Positions 1 to 8,455 of a DNA stretch of 64,000 nt are shown one piece after another. Source of the DNA: an uncultured Dehalococcoidia bacterium (GTDB lineage: Bacteria > Chloroflexota > Dehalococcoidia > Lucifugimonadales > Australimonadaceae); contig OY282355.1 of the NCBI GenBank assembly GCA_958295525.1, forward strand, positions 905,504-969,503, written 5' to 3'. Positions within the stretch are counted from its first letter, which is position 1. Every line of letters starts with the position of its first letter. The position numbers and the translations under genes were made by a program. Below the pieces are notes generated by a model, which was given only the letters and a program-made list of their open reading frames with translations, had not been told where the DNA came from and made no database searches.

Positions 1-379
1 CGTGGCCGTCCTCCACCTCGCGCAGGTTGGGGATCGTGTCCAGCATCGCGGTCGTCCAGCGGGGGGTGGCCCAGTCGTTGGGGTGCGGATTACGGGCGTA
101 TTTGCGCTCCCACTCGTGGATGAGGACTTCTGCGTTGGGGAAGACGTCGTAGTTTTGGGCGTGGTCCCAATGGGCGTGGGTCATCACGGCGACGTGGACG
201 TCGGAGGGGCCTAGGCCGCGCTCGTAGAGGGCGGCGAGGAGGGCGCGGCGTCTGCCGACGTGGCCGGTGTCCACGACGATGTTGCGCTCGCCGCGCACGA
301 GCAGCGTGCTGCAGAAGCCGACGGATCCGTAGTTGGTGGCGACGGACTCTCCGTGCAGCAGGGCCTCGACGCTAGGCAT
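1..379 (-). CDS. Metallo-beta-lactamase-fold hydrolase (3' end beyond window)
   Basis: Reading the minus strand from an ATG at 379 gives a protein beginning MPSVEALLHGESVATN that continues past base 1. It contains NIVVDTGH near residue 34 and THAHWDHAQNYD near residue 63, the HxHxDH zinc-binding signature of metallo-beta-lactamase-fold hydrolases. This is the N-terminal half of such an enzyme; the remaining metal ligands lie outside the window. The substrate cannot be told, since this fold covers lactonases, glyoxalase II-like thioesterases and others. It diverges from the amidohydrolase at 602, with a gap of about 220 bases that contains no other gene. The plus-strand frames across this stretch are low-complexity and look non-coding. 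Confidence 0.85.
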   Translation of the reverse strand, partial: MPSVEALLHGESVATNYGSVGFCSTLLVRGERNIVVDTGHVGRRRALLAALYERGLGPSDVHVAVMTHAHWDHAQNYDVFPNAEVLIHEWERKYARNPHPNDWATPRWTTAMLDTIPNLREVEDGH

Positions 380-601
380 AGGCGCATTCTCCTCGCAGAC
401 CTCGCGGACTGTTCGACGTCTCCCATTGTACTTTGCGTAACTTCCATGCCCCAGCAGGTTCCCGCCTACGCGGTCAGGACGGGGCGGCGAATCGCGGCGC
501 ATTGGGCGTGGGTATTGCGGAATCGCGCGTTGGGGCGTACATTCGCCCAGACGTTCCGCAAGGCGCGGGCATTCCGGCAAGGCGCAAGGGAGAAGCAAGG
601 C

Positions 602-1633
602 ATGGCAGTCATAGACGCTGACGCGCACGTGGTGGAGTCGGAGCGCACGTGGGACTTCATTCCGGAGGAGTCGCAGCATCTGCGGCCCATCGTGCTGCTC
701 CCGAAAGAAGGGTACAAGTCGCCCGCGCCGGAGTTTTGGTACATAGATTCCCGCGCCTTCACGAAAGGCGTGAACGTGGGGCTGGATACGGACGAGGCGA
801 CGCGGGAGGCGAGCGACATCGCCAAGCGGCTGGCGCATATGGACGAGTTGGGCGTGAGCACGCACGTGCTGTATCCCAGCATTTTCCTGCGCCCGCTCGC
901 CACGCACCCGGAGGTTGACCTCGCGCTGGCGCAGGGCTACAACCGCTGGCTGGCGGATATTCACCGGCAGGGCGGCGGACGGCTGCGGTGGGCGGTCGTG
1001 CTGCCCACGATGTCGCTCGACAAGTGCCTCGAGGAGTTGCAGTTCGGCAAGGACAACGGCGCGTGCGCGGTGTTTATGCGCGGAATCGAAGGGCCGCACC
1101 GGCTGAGCGACCCGTATCTGGCGCCGGTGTGGGAGGAGGCGCAGCGGCTCGATCTGCCGGTGTGCATCCACGCGGCGACGGGGAATTTCGCGTTCTACGA
1201 TTACTTCGGGCGCGACGCGGGATTCTCGACGTTCAAGTTGTCGGGCGTCGGCGCGTTTCACGACATTGTGATGAAGGATATGCACGTGCGGTTTCCCGAC
1301 TTGCGGTGGGGGTTCGTCGAGTTGAGCGCGTCGTGGCTGCCCTACGCGATGAACGACTTGTCTCTGCGGTTCGAGAAGCGCGGGAAGGCGTGGCCGGGGC
1401 GCGAGTTGCTGGAGGAGCGCAATATCTGGGTGGCGGCGCAGACCGCCGACGATTTGGACTACATCATTGAATGCGCGGGGGAAGACCACATCGTGCTGGG
1501 CACGGACTACGGCCACAACGACACGTCGACCGAGTTGCACGCGCTCCGCAACCTCAGGGAGAACGGGGGGCTGGACGACGCGGTCGCGGACAAGATTTTG
1601 GAGCGCAACCCGACGCGGCTCTACGCGCTTTAG
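602..1633 (+). CDS. Amidohydrolase-2 family metal-dependent hydrolase
   Basis: This 343-residue protein starts DADAHVVE (residues 5-12), the DxH metal motif that opens amidohydrolase-2 TIM barrels such as ACMSD/ligW-type decarboxylases and hydrolases. Further candidate metal or catalytic positions are CIHAATGNF near residue 187 and GTDYGHND near residue 299. The frame is open much further upstream, but the ATG at 602 is chosen because a purine-rich AAGGGAGAAGCAAGG precedes it and the domain starts at once. It is followed after 41 bases by tctC, so the hydrolase and the TctCAB transporter are probably one operon and may handle the same organic acid. A second member of the family is at 25667. 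Exact reaction unknown. Confidence 0.88.
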   Translation: MAVIDADAHVVESERTWDFIPEESQHLRPIVLLPKEGYKSPAPEFWYIDSRAFTKGVNVGLDTDEATREASDIAKRLAHMDELGVSTHVLYPSIFLRPLATHPEVDLALAQGYNRWLADIHRQGGGRLRWAVVLPTMSLDKCLEELQFGKDNGACAVFMRGIEGPHRLSDPYLAPVWEEAQRLDLPVCIHAATGNFAFYDYFGRDAGFSTFKLSGVGAFHDIVMKDMHVRFPDLRWGFVELSASWLPYAMNDLSLRFEKRGKAWPGRELLEERNIWVAAQTADDLDYIIECAGEDHIVLGTDYGHNDTSTELHALRNLRENGGLDDAVADKILERNPTRLYAL

Positions 1634-1674
1634 CGGGCGAGCCGGCAACGGAAGAACAGAGGGAGGACGTTCGT

Positions 1675-2676
1675 ATGAAAAGCATCGCCACGGTCAACCG
1701 CAGGCTCGGTTTCGTCCTGCTCGCCGCGTCCGCGTTGCTGCTCGCCGTGTTCGGCGCGGCGGCGTGCAGGGACAGCGGGCCGGAGTTCCCGGAGCGCGAC
1801 ATTAAGTGGTTCGTGGGATTCAACGCCGGCGGCGGATTCGACGTCGCAAGCCGGGCCATCGCGGAGGCGATGAGCGACGAGTTGGGCGTGAACGTGGTGG
1901 TGGAGAACATTCCCGGCGGCGGCGGGCGCAGGGCGGCGCAGGACATTTACCGGGGCGAGCCGGACGGCTACGCGGTCTCCATTATGAATATGCCGAACCA
2001 GATCACGGCTGAGCGGCTGGACCCGCAGGGCGTGTCGTTCGACGAGTTGAAGTGGGTCGGACGCGCCGTGATTCAGACCTACGGTATGTACACCACGGCC
2101 GACAGCGAATGGCGGACGCCGCAGGACGTCGCGGCGGCGGGCGACGATGTGCGCTTCTGCCTAACGGGGCTCTCCGGACACTCGTTCCTCGTGGCCTCGG
2201 TGAGCACGCAAGTGATGGGGATCGCTTGGAATCCGGTGACGGGCTATCAGGGCGCGGAGGTGCAGGCGGGGCTGCTGCGCGGCGACTGCGAACTCGCGGT
2301 GGGGCCGTTCGCGGGCAGCACGCTGGACGCCGTTCAGAGCGACGACTTCAAAGGTCTGTGGATGTACGCCGCCGAGCGGTTTTCGCTGACGCCGGACGTT
2401 CCGACGGTCGGCGAGTTGGGCTTTGGCGACCTGGCGGGCTTCGCCAACAACGGGATGGTCGCGGCGGCGCCGGACACGCCGGACGACATCGTGGCGATTA
2501 TTGCGACGGCGTTTGACAACGCGCTGGGGAACGCGGACGTGGCGCGGACGATCGCCGACCGGGGCATGGCGGTGGCGCGGCTGACTCCGGAAGAGACGCG
2601 CGAGGCGGTCGCGGGGATGGACGGCGTGGTGTCGGCCAACATAGAGACGGTCCGCCAGCGCTCGCAGTCGCAGTAG
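1675..2676 (+). CDS. tctC: Tripartite tricarboxylate transporter substrate-binding lipoprotein (TctC/Bug family)
   Basis: The 333-residue product has a basic start (MKSIATVNRRLGF), a hydrophobic stretch and a lipobox-like GAAAC at residue 31, so it is probably a lipid-anchored extracytoplasmic binding protein. The mature part begins FPERDIKWFVGFNAGGGFD, the beta-1 region typical of Bug/TctC receptors (usually about 320 residues), and VVENIPGGGGRRAAQ is the matching ligand-loop region. It captures a carboxylate outside the membrane and delivers it to TctAB encoded next (25-base gap to tctA). The ATG at 1675 follows GAGGGAGGACGTTCGT. In-frame sequence upstream of 1675 belongs to the shadow of the amidohydrolase. 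Substrate unknown. Confidence 0.92.
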   Translation: MKSIATVNRRLGFVLLAASALLLAVFGAAACRDSGPEFPERDIKWFVGFNAGGGFDVASRAIAEAMSDELGVNVVVENIPGGGGRRAAQDIYRGEPDGYAVSIMNMPNQITAERLDPQGVSFDELKWVGRAVIQTYGMYTTADSEWRTPQDVAAAGDDVRFCLTGLSGHSFLVASVSTQVMGIAWNPVTGYQGAEVQAGLLRGDCELAVGPFAGSTLDAVQSDDFKGLWMYAAERFSLTPDVPTVGELGFGDLAGFANNGMVAAAPDTPDDIVAIIATAFDNALGNADVARTIADRGMAVARLTPEETREAVAGMDGVVSANIETVRQRSQSQ

Positions 2677-2701
2677 CGGCGGCGCGCCGGCGAGGGCTGG
2701 G

Positions 2702-4207
2702 ATGTTTCAGGACATAGCGGCGGCGCTCGGCCAAATGGCCGAGCCCGCCGTCATCGGGGCGATTGCGTTGGGGACGGCGCTGGGCGTTACGTTCGGCGTG
2801 ATCCCGGGCTTGGGGAGCGTCATTGCGATGACGCTGATCTTGCCGTTCACGTTCGGGTGGGACCCGATCGTGGCGATGTACGTGTTCGCCGGTATTATGG
2901 GGACGGCGAGCACGGGCGGCGGGGTGCCCGCGATTCTGCTCAACACGCCGGGCACGATAGCGAACGTCTGCACGACGTTCGACGGCTTTCCGATGACGCA
3001 GCGCGGCGAGGGCGGGCGCGCGATTGGCCTGGCGGCGACGGCCTCGGGCCTGGGCACGCTGTTCAGCATCATCGTGCTGATGCTGCTGCTTCCGGCGGCG
3101 GAGTTTATGCTGCGGGCGTTCGGCCCGCCGGACTTCTTCTGGCTGGTGATTCTGGGGCTTATCGCAGTGACGTTCGCGTCGCGTCAGAATATGGTGAAAG
3201 GGCTTGCGGCGGGCGGAACGGGGATTCTGATCGCGCTGATCGGGTTCAGCGACAGTTTGGGCGTGCGGCGGTTCACGCTGGGCAGCGAGTATCTCTGGGA
3301 CGGCATTGAGATCGTGCCGCTGGTGGTGGGCTTCTTCGCGTTGAGCGAGTTGATCGTCTACACGTCGCGGGGGGGAACCATCGCGCGCGGGGCGGACGTG
3401 CAACTCGGCGGAATGCGGCAGATTCTGCGGGGCGCAGCCGAGGTGTTCCGCTACAAAGCGATTCTGGTGCGCGGCTCCATTATCGGGACGGTGACCGGGG
3501 CGATTCCCGGAGCCGGGGGCGCAGTGGCGAACTTCCTCTCCTACACTTCCGCGAAGCAGGCGTCGAAAACCCCGGAACTGTTCGGAACCGGGTACGCGGG
3601 AGGCGTCGTCGCCTCGGAGTCGGCGAACGACGCGAAAGACGGCGGGATTCTGCTGCCCACGCTCACTTTCGGCATTCCCGGCAACGGCGAGATGGTGATT
3701 CTGATGGGGGCGTTCGTGCTGCACGGCATTCAGCCGGGACGCGACCTGCTGGTGAACCGGACAGACGTGCTCTGGGCGATCATTCTGGGAGTGGTCGCGG
3801 CGCAGATACTGACGACGATTATCGTTTTGGGAGGCGGGGCGTGGTTGGCCCGCATTAGCCTCGTGCCGGTGAAGTACATCGCGCCGTTCGTCGCGGCGTT
3901 GTCGTTCATTGGGATCTACGCGGTGCGGAGCAACGTTTGGGACGTGGCGCTGGCGGTGTTCGCGGCCATCGTCGGCTTTCTGCTGCGGCGGGCGGGCTTT
4001 CCGCTCATCACGCTGGTGATCGGGTTCGTGCTGGGGTCGCTCGCGGAGAAAACGTTCGTGCAGTCGCTGCAGATCTCGCAAGGGGGCTACGGCATTTTCT
4101 TCTCGCGGCCCGTCTCGATCATCATCATTCTGACGATCGCTGCGGCGATGGCCTGGTCGCTTCGCCAGGCATGGAGGCCGGCGGAGCGGCAGGAGCGGCG
4201 AGGATGA
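2702..4207 (+). CDS. tctA: Tripartite tricarboxylate transporter large membrane subunit TctA
   Basis: The protein has 501 residues, the normal TctA length, and is almost wholly hydrophobic with roughly ten to twelve membrane spans. Family landmarks are GVIPGLGSVIAMTL near residue 35, GGGVPAILLNTPGT near residue 72 and the second pore repeat GAIPGAGGAVANFLSY near residue 265, followed by LTFGIPGNGEMVIL near residue 320. TctA forms the transport channel, driven by an ion gradient, and works with TctB and the TctC receptor. The start at 2702 is preceded by GCGAGGGCTGG. Its stop overlaps the start of tctB in an ATGA junction at 4204-4207, indicating translational coupling. Confidence 0.95.
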   Translation: MFQDIAAALGQMAEPAVIGAIALGTALGVTFGVIPGLGSVIAMTLILPFTFGWDPIVAMYVFAGIMGTASTGGGVPAILLNTPGTIANVCTTFDGFPMTQRGEGGRAIGLAATASGLGTLFSIIVLMLLLPAAEFMLRAFGPPDFFWLVILGLIAVTFASRQNMVKGLAAGGTGILIALIGFSDSLGVRRFTLGSEYLWDGIEIVPLVVGFFALSELIVYTSRGGTIARGADVQLGGMRQILRGAAEVFRYKAILVRGSIIGTVTGAIPGAGGAVANFLSYTSAKQASKTPELFGTGYAGGVVASESANDAKDGGILLPTLTFGIPGNGEMVILMGAFVLHGIQPGRDLLVNRTDVLWAIILGVVAAQILTTIIVLGGGAWLARISLVPVKYIAPFVAALSFIGIYAVRSNVWDVALAVFAAIVGFLLRRAGFPLITLVIGFVLGSLAEKTFVQSLQISQGGYGIFFSRPVSIIIILTIAAAMAWSLRQAWRPAERQERRG

Positions 4208-4752
4208 GCGACACGGGGAAACTGACGCTCTTCGTCGAGGCGTTCCTCCTGACGATTGCGCTGAGCATCACGCTGGGGTCTCTGCAGTACGCGGGGAATC
4301 AGCGGATCGTCGCCCTTGTCATCGGCGCGCCGACAATCGGCTTGCTGGCGCTGCTGATGATCGCGGAGGCGACGCCCCGGCTCGCGCGGGCGACGCGGGC
4401 GTTCGGGACGGACGCGGACGCCTCGCCGGACGAGCAAGGCGGCGCGCCGGCGGCAGGGGGGATGAACGCGGGCACGTGGCGGAGAGTGGGAACGGTCTAC
4501 GCCTGGCTGCTCTTCTACTTCGCCGCGATGTTCGTCGCGGGCTACTACGTCGCCACGCCGCTGTTTATGCTGCTGTTCTTCATCCGCGAGAGCGGGCTGA
4601 GCGCGTCCCGGGCGGCGGGCGTGACGGCGCTGACTTCCGTTGTGTTCTATCTGCTGTTCGAGACGCTGCTGAACATTCCGCTATGGACGGGCGCCCTGCC
4701 TCTGATCGCGCCCGACCTGCTCGGCGGAGGGCGCGTCCCCCCGCTCAACTGA
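4204..4752 (+). CDS. tctB: Tripartite tricarboxylate transporter small membrane subunit TctB
   Basis: This 182-residue protein has four hydrophobic segments: residues about 8-27, 36-53, 97-115 and 130-160. Between the second and third lies a charged linker rich in Asp, Ala and Gly. That four-helix plan is typical of TctB, which is poorly conserved in sequence. The ATG at 4204 overlaps the tctA stop by four bases; the frame is open upstream but the overlap and gene order C-A-B fix the start. The 3' end overlaps the convergent isochorismatase-like gene by eight bases. It is the last gene of the transporter operon. Confidence 0.9.
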   Translation: MSDTGKLTLFVEAFLLTIALSITLGSLQYAGNQRIVALVIGAPTIGLLALLMIAEATPRLARATRAFGTDADASPDEQGGAPAAGGMNAGTWRRVGTVYAWLLFYFAAMFVAGYYVATPLFMLLFFIRESGLSASRAAGVTALTSVVFYLLFETLLNIPLWTGALPLIAPDLLGGGRVPPLN

Positions 4753-5293
4753 GGAAGCGGGCGATAGCCTCGTCGAGCGGCAAGACGTCGCTGTGGAGAA
4801 CGTTCCGCACAATGCGGAGCGCGTACTCCTTGACTTCCGGCGGCTCGTCCTCGCGGTGCACCATCGTGCAGTCCTCCACGACGGCGACCTTGTAGCGCAG
4901 TTGGAAGGCGTCCGCCGCAGTCCAGAGGACGGTGTTGTCGGTGGACGCGCCGGCGATGACGACGGCGTCGCGCTTCATCGTGCGGAGGACGTAGTCGAGG
5001 TCGTTGTGGGAGAAGCCGCTGAGGTAGCGCTTGTAGACGAGAGTGTCGCGGTCGACGGGCTGGAGTTCGGGGATGACGTCGAGGGCGTCCGTGCCCTCCT
5101 TCATCATCACGCGCGACCACTCGCCGACCTGGTCGGTTTCGCGGCGCATCGAGTTGACGTGGATGACGGGGGCGCCGGCGTTATAGGCGGCGTCTTTGAG
5201 CCGCCGGACGTTGGCGACCATCTCGTAGCCGTAGGATCCGGGCTTCCATCCGTAGCCTTTGGCCATATCCAGGATGATGACTGCAGGGTTCAT
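4745..5293 (-). CDS. Isochorismatase-like (cysteine hydrolase superfamily) protein lacking the catalytic cysteine
   Basis: The 182-residue product begins MNPAVIILDM, with Asp9 at the family's catalytic aspartate position, and keeps the lysine in VYKRYLSGF (Lys88). In the third conserved block, AGASTDNTVLWTAADAF, the position normally filled by the nucleophilic cysteine (TDxCV) is Thr121. Amide-hydrolysing members (nicotinamidase, N-carbamoylsarcosine amidase) need that Cys, whereas true isochorismatases such as EntB lack it, so this protein is either a water-attacking hydrolase or a Thr variant. The longer open frame upstream of 5293 overlaps the neighbouring luciferase-like gene and is not used; an AGGAGACGTCGA ribosome site sits before 5293. 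It is probably cotranscribed with the oxidoreductase at 5341. Confidence 0.85.
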   Translation of the reverse strand: MNPAVIILDMAKGYGWKPGSYGYEMVANVRRLKDAAYNAGAPVIHVNSMRRETDQVGEWSRVMMKEGTDALDVIPELQPVDRDTLVYKRYLSGFSHNDLDYVLRTMKRDAVVIAGASTDNTVLWTAADAFQLRYKVAVVEDCTMVHREDEPPEVKEYALRIVRNVLHSDVLPLDEAIARFLS

Positions 5294-5340
5294 TCGACGT
5301 CTCCTTTTGCAGAGGTTGGCTTGACTGGGCAGGCGCCGCC

Positions 5341-6207
5341 CTACCCGACCTCTTCCTTGAAGCGGCGGAGGGCGGCGATGTGGTCGGCGGGGGAGGCGAG
5401 GCCGGCGCGCATCGTTCCGAACGAGACGTGGGTCGCGCCGAGCCCGCGCCACGCTTCCAGGTCGCGGAGCGCGCCGTCGAATCCGCCGCGCTGCAAGGCG
5501 ACGCGCGCCTCGACGCCCACGATTTCCGGCCGGCGCCCGCCTTCCACGATGAGTTCGCGGAAGCGGTCGAGCCGCGCCTTGCCCTCGTCGTCGGGCTGAT
5601 GCTGAGGGAACCAGCCGTCGCCCATGCGGGCGATGCGGCGCAGCACGGCGTCGGAGCGTCCGCCGCCGAACCAAATCGGGATGGGGCCATGCGGGGGCAA
5701 GGGCTTGATGCCCGCGCCCGGGATGGCGTGCCACCGGCCGCGGAATTCAATGGATTTGTTCGTCCAGAAGGCGCGCAAGAGGTCCACTTGCTCTTCGCAG
5801 CGTTTGCCGCGGTCGTGGAAGTTTTCGCCGAGCGCCTCGTACTCGACGGGATTCCAGCCGACGCCGACGCCGAGCCGGATGCGTCCGCCGCTGAGGACGT
5901 CGGCCTGCGCGGCCTGTTTGGCGACGAGCGCGGTCTGCCGCTGGGGAAGGATGATGACGCCGGTGACGAGTTCGATGCGGCTCGTGAGGGCGGCGAGATA
6001 GCCGAACGTCACGAGCGGCTCGTGGAACGTGTCCTCGTGGGAGTAGGGGCCTTGCCAGTCCGGCCGGATTCGCGTGTCGGCGCCGAGCACGTGATCGTAG
6101 AAGAGGAGGTGGGCGTAGCCGAGTTCCTCGGCGGCCTGCGCGAATTCGCGCACCGCGCCGGGGTCCGCGCCGATTTCGGTTTGCGGGAATACTGCGCCGA
6201 TTTTCAT
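5341..6207 (-). CDS. LLM-class (luciferase-like) F420- or FMN-dependent oxidoreductase
   Basis: The 288-residue product starts MKIGAVFPQTEIGADPGAV and has the TIM-barrel blocks of bacterial luciferase-like oxidoreductases: AEELGYAHLLFYDHVLG near residue 28, LVTGVIILPQRQTALVAKQA near residue 80 and RIRLGVGVGWNPVEYEALG near residue 110, then PIPIWFGGGRSDAVLRRIAR. The GVGWNxxEY block is common in F420-dependent members of actinobacteria and Chloroflexota. It would reduce or oxidise a small organic substrate with a deazaflavin or flavin. Six minus-strand genes run in the order carbonic anhydrase, oxidoreductase, hydrolase only loosely: 11 bases separate it from the carbonic anhydrase upstream and 47 from the hydrolase downstream. 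Confidence 0.9.
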   Translation of the reverse strand: MKIGAVFPQTEIGADPGAVREFAQAAEELGYAHLLFYDHVLGADTRIRPDWQGPYSHEDTFHEPLVTFGYLAALTSRIELVTGVIILPQRQTALVAKQAAQADVLSGGRIRLGVGVGWNPVEYEALGENFHDRGKRCEEQVDLLRAFWTNKSIEFRGRWHAIPGAGIKPLPPHGPIPIWFGGGRSDAVLRRIARMGDGWFPQHQPDDEGKARLDRFRELIVEGGRRPEIVGVEARVALQRGGFDGALRDLEAWRGLGATHVSFGTMRAGLASPADHIAALRRFKEEVG

Positions 6208-6218
6208 AAGGCGGCTCC

Positions 6219-6968
6219 TTAGGGGGCGACGAGCGTAATCTCGCGCTCGCCGCGCGGCTGGATTTCGCGGTTGTTGGGCTCGCCGCCGTTGACCGCCATA
6301 AGCGCTTCCACTTGCTCAGGGGAGACGGTTCCCTGCTCCCACAGCACGATCCACTCCACGGGGCCGTCGAACGGAGGCGTGGTTCTGGAGCCGCGGTAGC
6401 GGTAGTACGCGGACGCGCAGCACGAACAGCGCGAGTTCGGCGCTCCGCCGCTTCCGGTAGAGCCGCTTCCGGTAGAAGAGTCAGGCGCGGACACGCGGGG
6501 GTTGAGCAGGCCGGAGTCGAGCGCGGCGACGGATCCGCCCGCGCCTGCGTCGAGCAATCCCTGAATGATCGGGTCCGGCTCGCCGAGGTCGTAGAGGACG
6601 CCCACGACGAGCAAGCCGCCGTCCTTGTCCTGATGCACCATATGGAGTTCGGCGGCGAAGAGTTCGCCGTCTATCCGGTGCTCGGAAGCGGCGTGCGCGT
6701 GCACTTCCCGGAGCATATATTCGCGCCCGCCGAGCGTTAGGGCGTTGCCGGGCTCGTAGCGCGCGGCGATGAATCCGTTGGCGACCTCGACGGAGGGCTC
6801 GTTGCCGCCGTAGGCGCACTCGAGCGCGGGGCCGCCGACCGTCGCGTAGCCGGTGAGGTCTATGGGGGACTGCAGTTCGTATTCCGCGCTCGTAGATACG
6901 CCGTTCGCGCAGGCCGGGAAGGCGAGCAGCGCGAAGAGGGCTATTCCGGTTGCAAGACGAGGGGGCAT
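6219..6968 (-). CDS. Exported alpha-class carbonic anhydrase
   Basis: The 249-residue product has a signal peptide (about residues 1-22, MPPRLATGIALFALLAFPAC) and the hallmarks of alpha carbonic anhydrase: QSPIDL near residue 33, zinc ligands His90 and His92 in REVHAHAASEHRIDG, His109 in AAELHMVHQD, and the active-site threonine block GSRTTPPF near residue 205. It should interconvert CO2 and bicarbonate outside the cytoplasm. The ATG at 6968 is chosen over an in-frame ATG 15 bases upstream because AAAGGAG lies five bases before it. A low-complexity Ser/Gly/Thr insert with a cluster of cysteines (around residues 175-195) precedes the TTPP block and is unusual. Eleven bases separate it from the luciferase-like gene. 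Confidence 0.93.
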   Translation of the reverse strand: MPPRLATGIALFALLAFPACANGVSTSAEYELQSPIDLTGYATVGGPALECAYGGNEPSVEVANGFIAARYEPGNALTLGGREYMLREVHAHAASEHRIDGELFAAELHMVHQDKDGGLLVVGVLYDLGEPDPIIQGLLDAGAGGSVAALDSGLLNPRVSAPDSSTGSGSTGSGGAPNSRCSCCASAYYRYRGSRTTPPFDGPVEWIVLWEQGTVSPEQVEALMAVNGGEPNNREIQPRGEREITLVAP

Positions 6969-7003
6969 ACGCTCCTTTCGCATTTTTCGGTCTGGGGGGC
7001 GAG

Positions 7004-7023
7004 ATTCCCGCCTACGCGGGAAT
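7004..7023. repeat. Single copy of the ATTCCC-N8-GGGAAT palindrome
   Basis: A 20-base perfect inverted repeat, ATTCCCGCCTACGCGGGAAT, lies just upstream of the carbonic anhydrase gene. It is one copy of the element found in most intergenic gaps of the window. Confidence 0.9.
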
Positions 7024-7082
7024 GACGAGACCCCAGTAGTCGGCGAACGCCGACAGGTCGGGCGGGCGGCGGCGGCGGTGGC

Positions 7083-7155
7083 GCCCCCAGCGGGATTCGA
7101 ACCCGCGATCTCCACCTTGAAAGGGTGGCGTCCTGGGCCGCTAGACTATAGGGGC
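7083..7155 (-). tRNA. tRNA-Glu (anticodon UUC)
   Basis: The minus strand folds as a 73-base tRNA: acceptor GCCCCTA pairs with TGGGGGC, the anticodon arm is CCACC-CTTTCAA-GGTGG with anticodon TTC, and the T arm is GCGGG-TTCGAAT-CCCGC. No CCA is encoded. It lies 15 bases downstream of argC on the same strand and is probably in the same transcript. Confidence 0.95.
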
Positions 7156-7170
7156 GCGCTCGCTTGCCGG

Positions 7171-8205
7171 TTACGGGTAGACGGCCAGTTGCTCCAGCCC
7201 CGTCGTCTCAGGCAGGCCGAACATCAGGTTCATATTCTGCACGGCCTGCCCCGCCGCGCCCTTGACGAGATTGTCCAGCGCGGAGAAGACGACGAGTTTG
7301 CCCGTCCGCTCGTCCACTGTAGGATACACCAAGCAATCGTTGTTCCCCCAAGTCTGCTTGGTCTGCGGGGGTTTGTCCACGACTTTCACGAACGGCTCGC
7401 CGCGGTAGGCGTCGCGGTAGAGTTCCGCGACGGCCTGGCCCGCCGCCTGCGGGGAGCCGAACGCGCCGGGGGCGAAGTCGGCGTAGACGGTGTCGAGAAT
7501 GCCGCGCGTCATCGGAATGAGGTGCGGCTGAAAGAGGACGCTCGGCTCGTAGCCCCCGCGCATCCGGCGCAGTTCCTGCGTGATCTCCGGCAAGTGGCGA
7601 TGCCCGCCGACGCCGTAGGCGAAGACGTTTTCGTTGACTTCCGAGAAGTGCGTCGTGAGGCTGAGGCCGCGCCCCGCGCCGGAGACGCCGGACTTGCAGT
7701 CTACGATGACACGCTCCTCGATGAGGCCGGCGCGGACGGCGGGGGCGAGCGCGAGGAGCGCGGCGGTGGGGTAGCAGCCCGGGTTGGCGACGAGCCGCGC
7801 GGCGGCGACGCCCTGCCGGTCGAGTTCCGTGAGGCCGTAGACGGACGTTTCGAGGAGGTCGGGCGCGGGATGCTCCGCGCCGTACCAAGCGGCGTACTCG
7901 GCGGGGTCGCGCAGGCGGAAGTCGGCGGAGATGTCCACGACTTTGACGCCCTCGCGCGCGAACCGGACGCAGGCGGCGGCGGACGCGACTTGCGGGAGCG
8001 CGGAGAAGACGACGTCGACGCTGCCCGCGAGGTCGGGCTCGATGGCGAGCCCGAGCCGGTCGAGGTGCGGGAGCGCGTCGCCGAGCCGTTCTCCGGCCTG
8101 GCTGCGTCCGGTCACTCCGGCGATTTCGACTTCCGGGTGGCGGTGGAGGATGCGGGCGAGTTCGATGCCCGCGTAGCCGGTTACGTTGATGATGCCTGCC
8201 TTCAT
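7171..8205 (-). CDS. argC: N-acetyl-gamma-glutamyl-phosphate reductase
   Basis: The 344-residue product has the full length of ArgC, the NADPH-dependent third step of arginine biosynthesis in the cytoplasm. It starts MKAGIINVTGYAGIELARIL, the family's Rossmann GxxGxxG-like loop (here NVTGYAGIEL), and carries the catalytic cysteine in VANPGCYPTAALLAL near residue 144. Other ArgC blocks are DCKSGVSGAGR near residue 175 and VGGHRHLPEI near residue 202, with His as the expected catalytic partner. No other arg gene is adjacent, so the pathway is scattered. A 12-base palindrome, CCGCTATAGCGG (8272-8283), lies about 70 bases upstream in the gap shared with the divergent oxidoreductase and could be an operator. 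Confidence 0.97.
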   Translation of the reverse strand: MKAGIINVTGYAGIELARILHRHPEVEIAGVTGRSQAGERLGDALPHLDRLGLAIEPDLAGSVDVVFSALPQVASAAACVRFAREGVKVVDISADFRLRDPAEYAAWYGAEHPAPDLLETSVYGLTELDRQGVAAARLVANPGCYPTAALLALAPAVRAGLIEERVIVDCKSGVSGAGRGLSLTTHFSEVNENVFAYGVGGHRHLPEITQELRRMRGGYEPSVLFQPHLIPMTRGILDTVYADFAPGAFGSPQAAGQAVAELYRDAYRGEPFVKVVDKPPQTKQTWGNNDCLVYPTVDERTGKLVVFSALDNLVKGAAGQAVQNMNLMFGLPETTGLEQLAVYP

Positions 8206-8401
8206 ATCGTCAGCCTAGTCCTCTAAATGTTGCGGGCGAGGGCGGCAATCGGTCGCGCGTTTGCGAGTTGGCCGCTATAGCGGATTTAACTCTACCAGAC
8301 CCGGAACGGTTGCGGGGCCGCGCGGGGCGCGCCGCCGCCTAGCCCGCCCTGTTACGATGGACCCGGCAAGGACGCTCAGGGGATTCGCGCTTGAGCGGGG
8401 C

Positions 8402-8431
8402 TTAACACGCCGCCCGCCGCCCCGATATGAT
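8402..8431 (+). promoter_or_regulatory. Probable sigma-70 type promoter of the oxidoreductase at 8456
   Basis: TTAACA (8402-8407) and TATGAT (8426-8431) are separated by 18 bases. The predicted transcript start near 8438 leaves a leader of under 20 bases that still contains AAGGAG (8440-8445) before the ATG at 8456. Confidence 0.5.
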
Positions 8432-8455
8432 GAAGATGCAAGGAGCGCGCGCGAT

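Noticed and set aside
2498-4081. A 527-residue minus-strand frame across tctA
   Set aside because: Antisense to tctA, rich in Arg and His, no domain.
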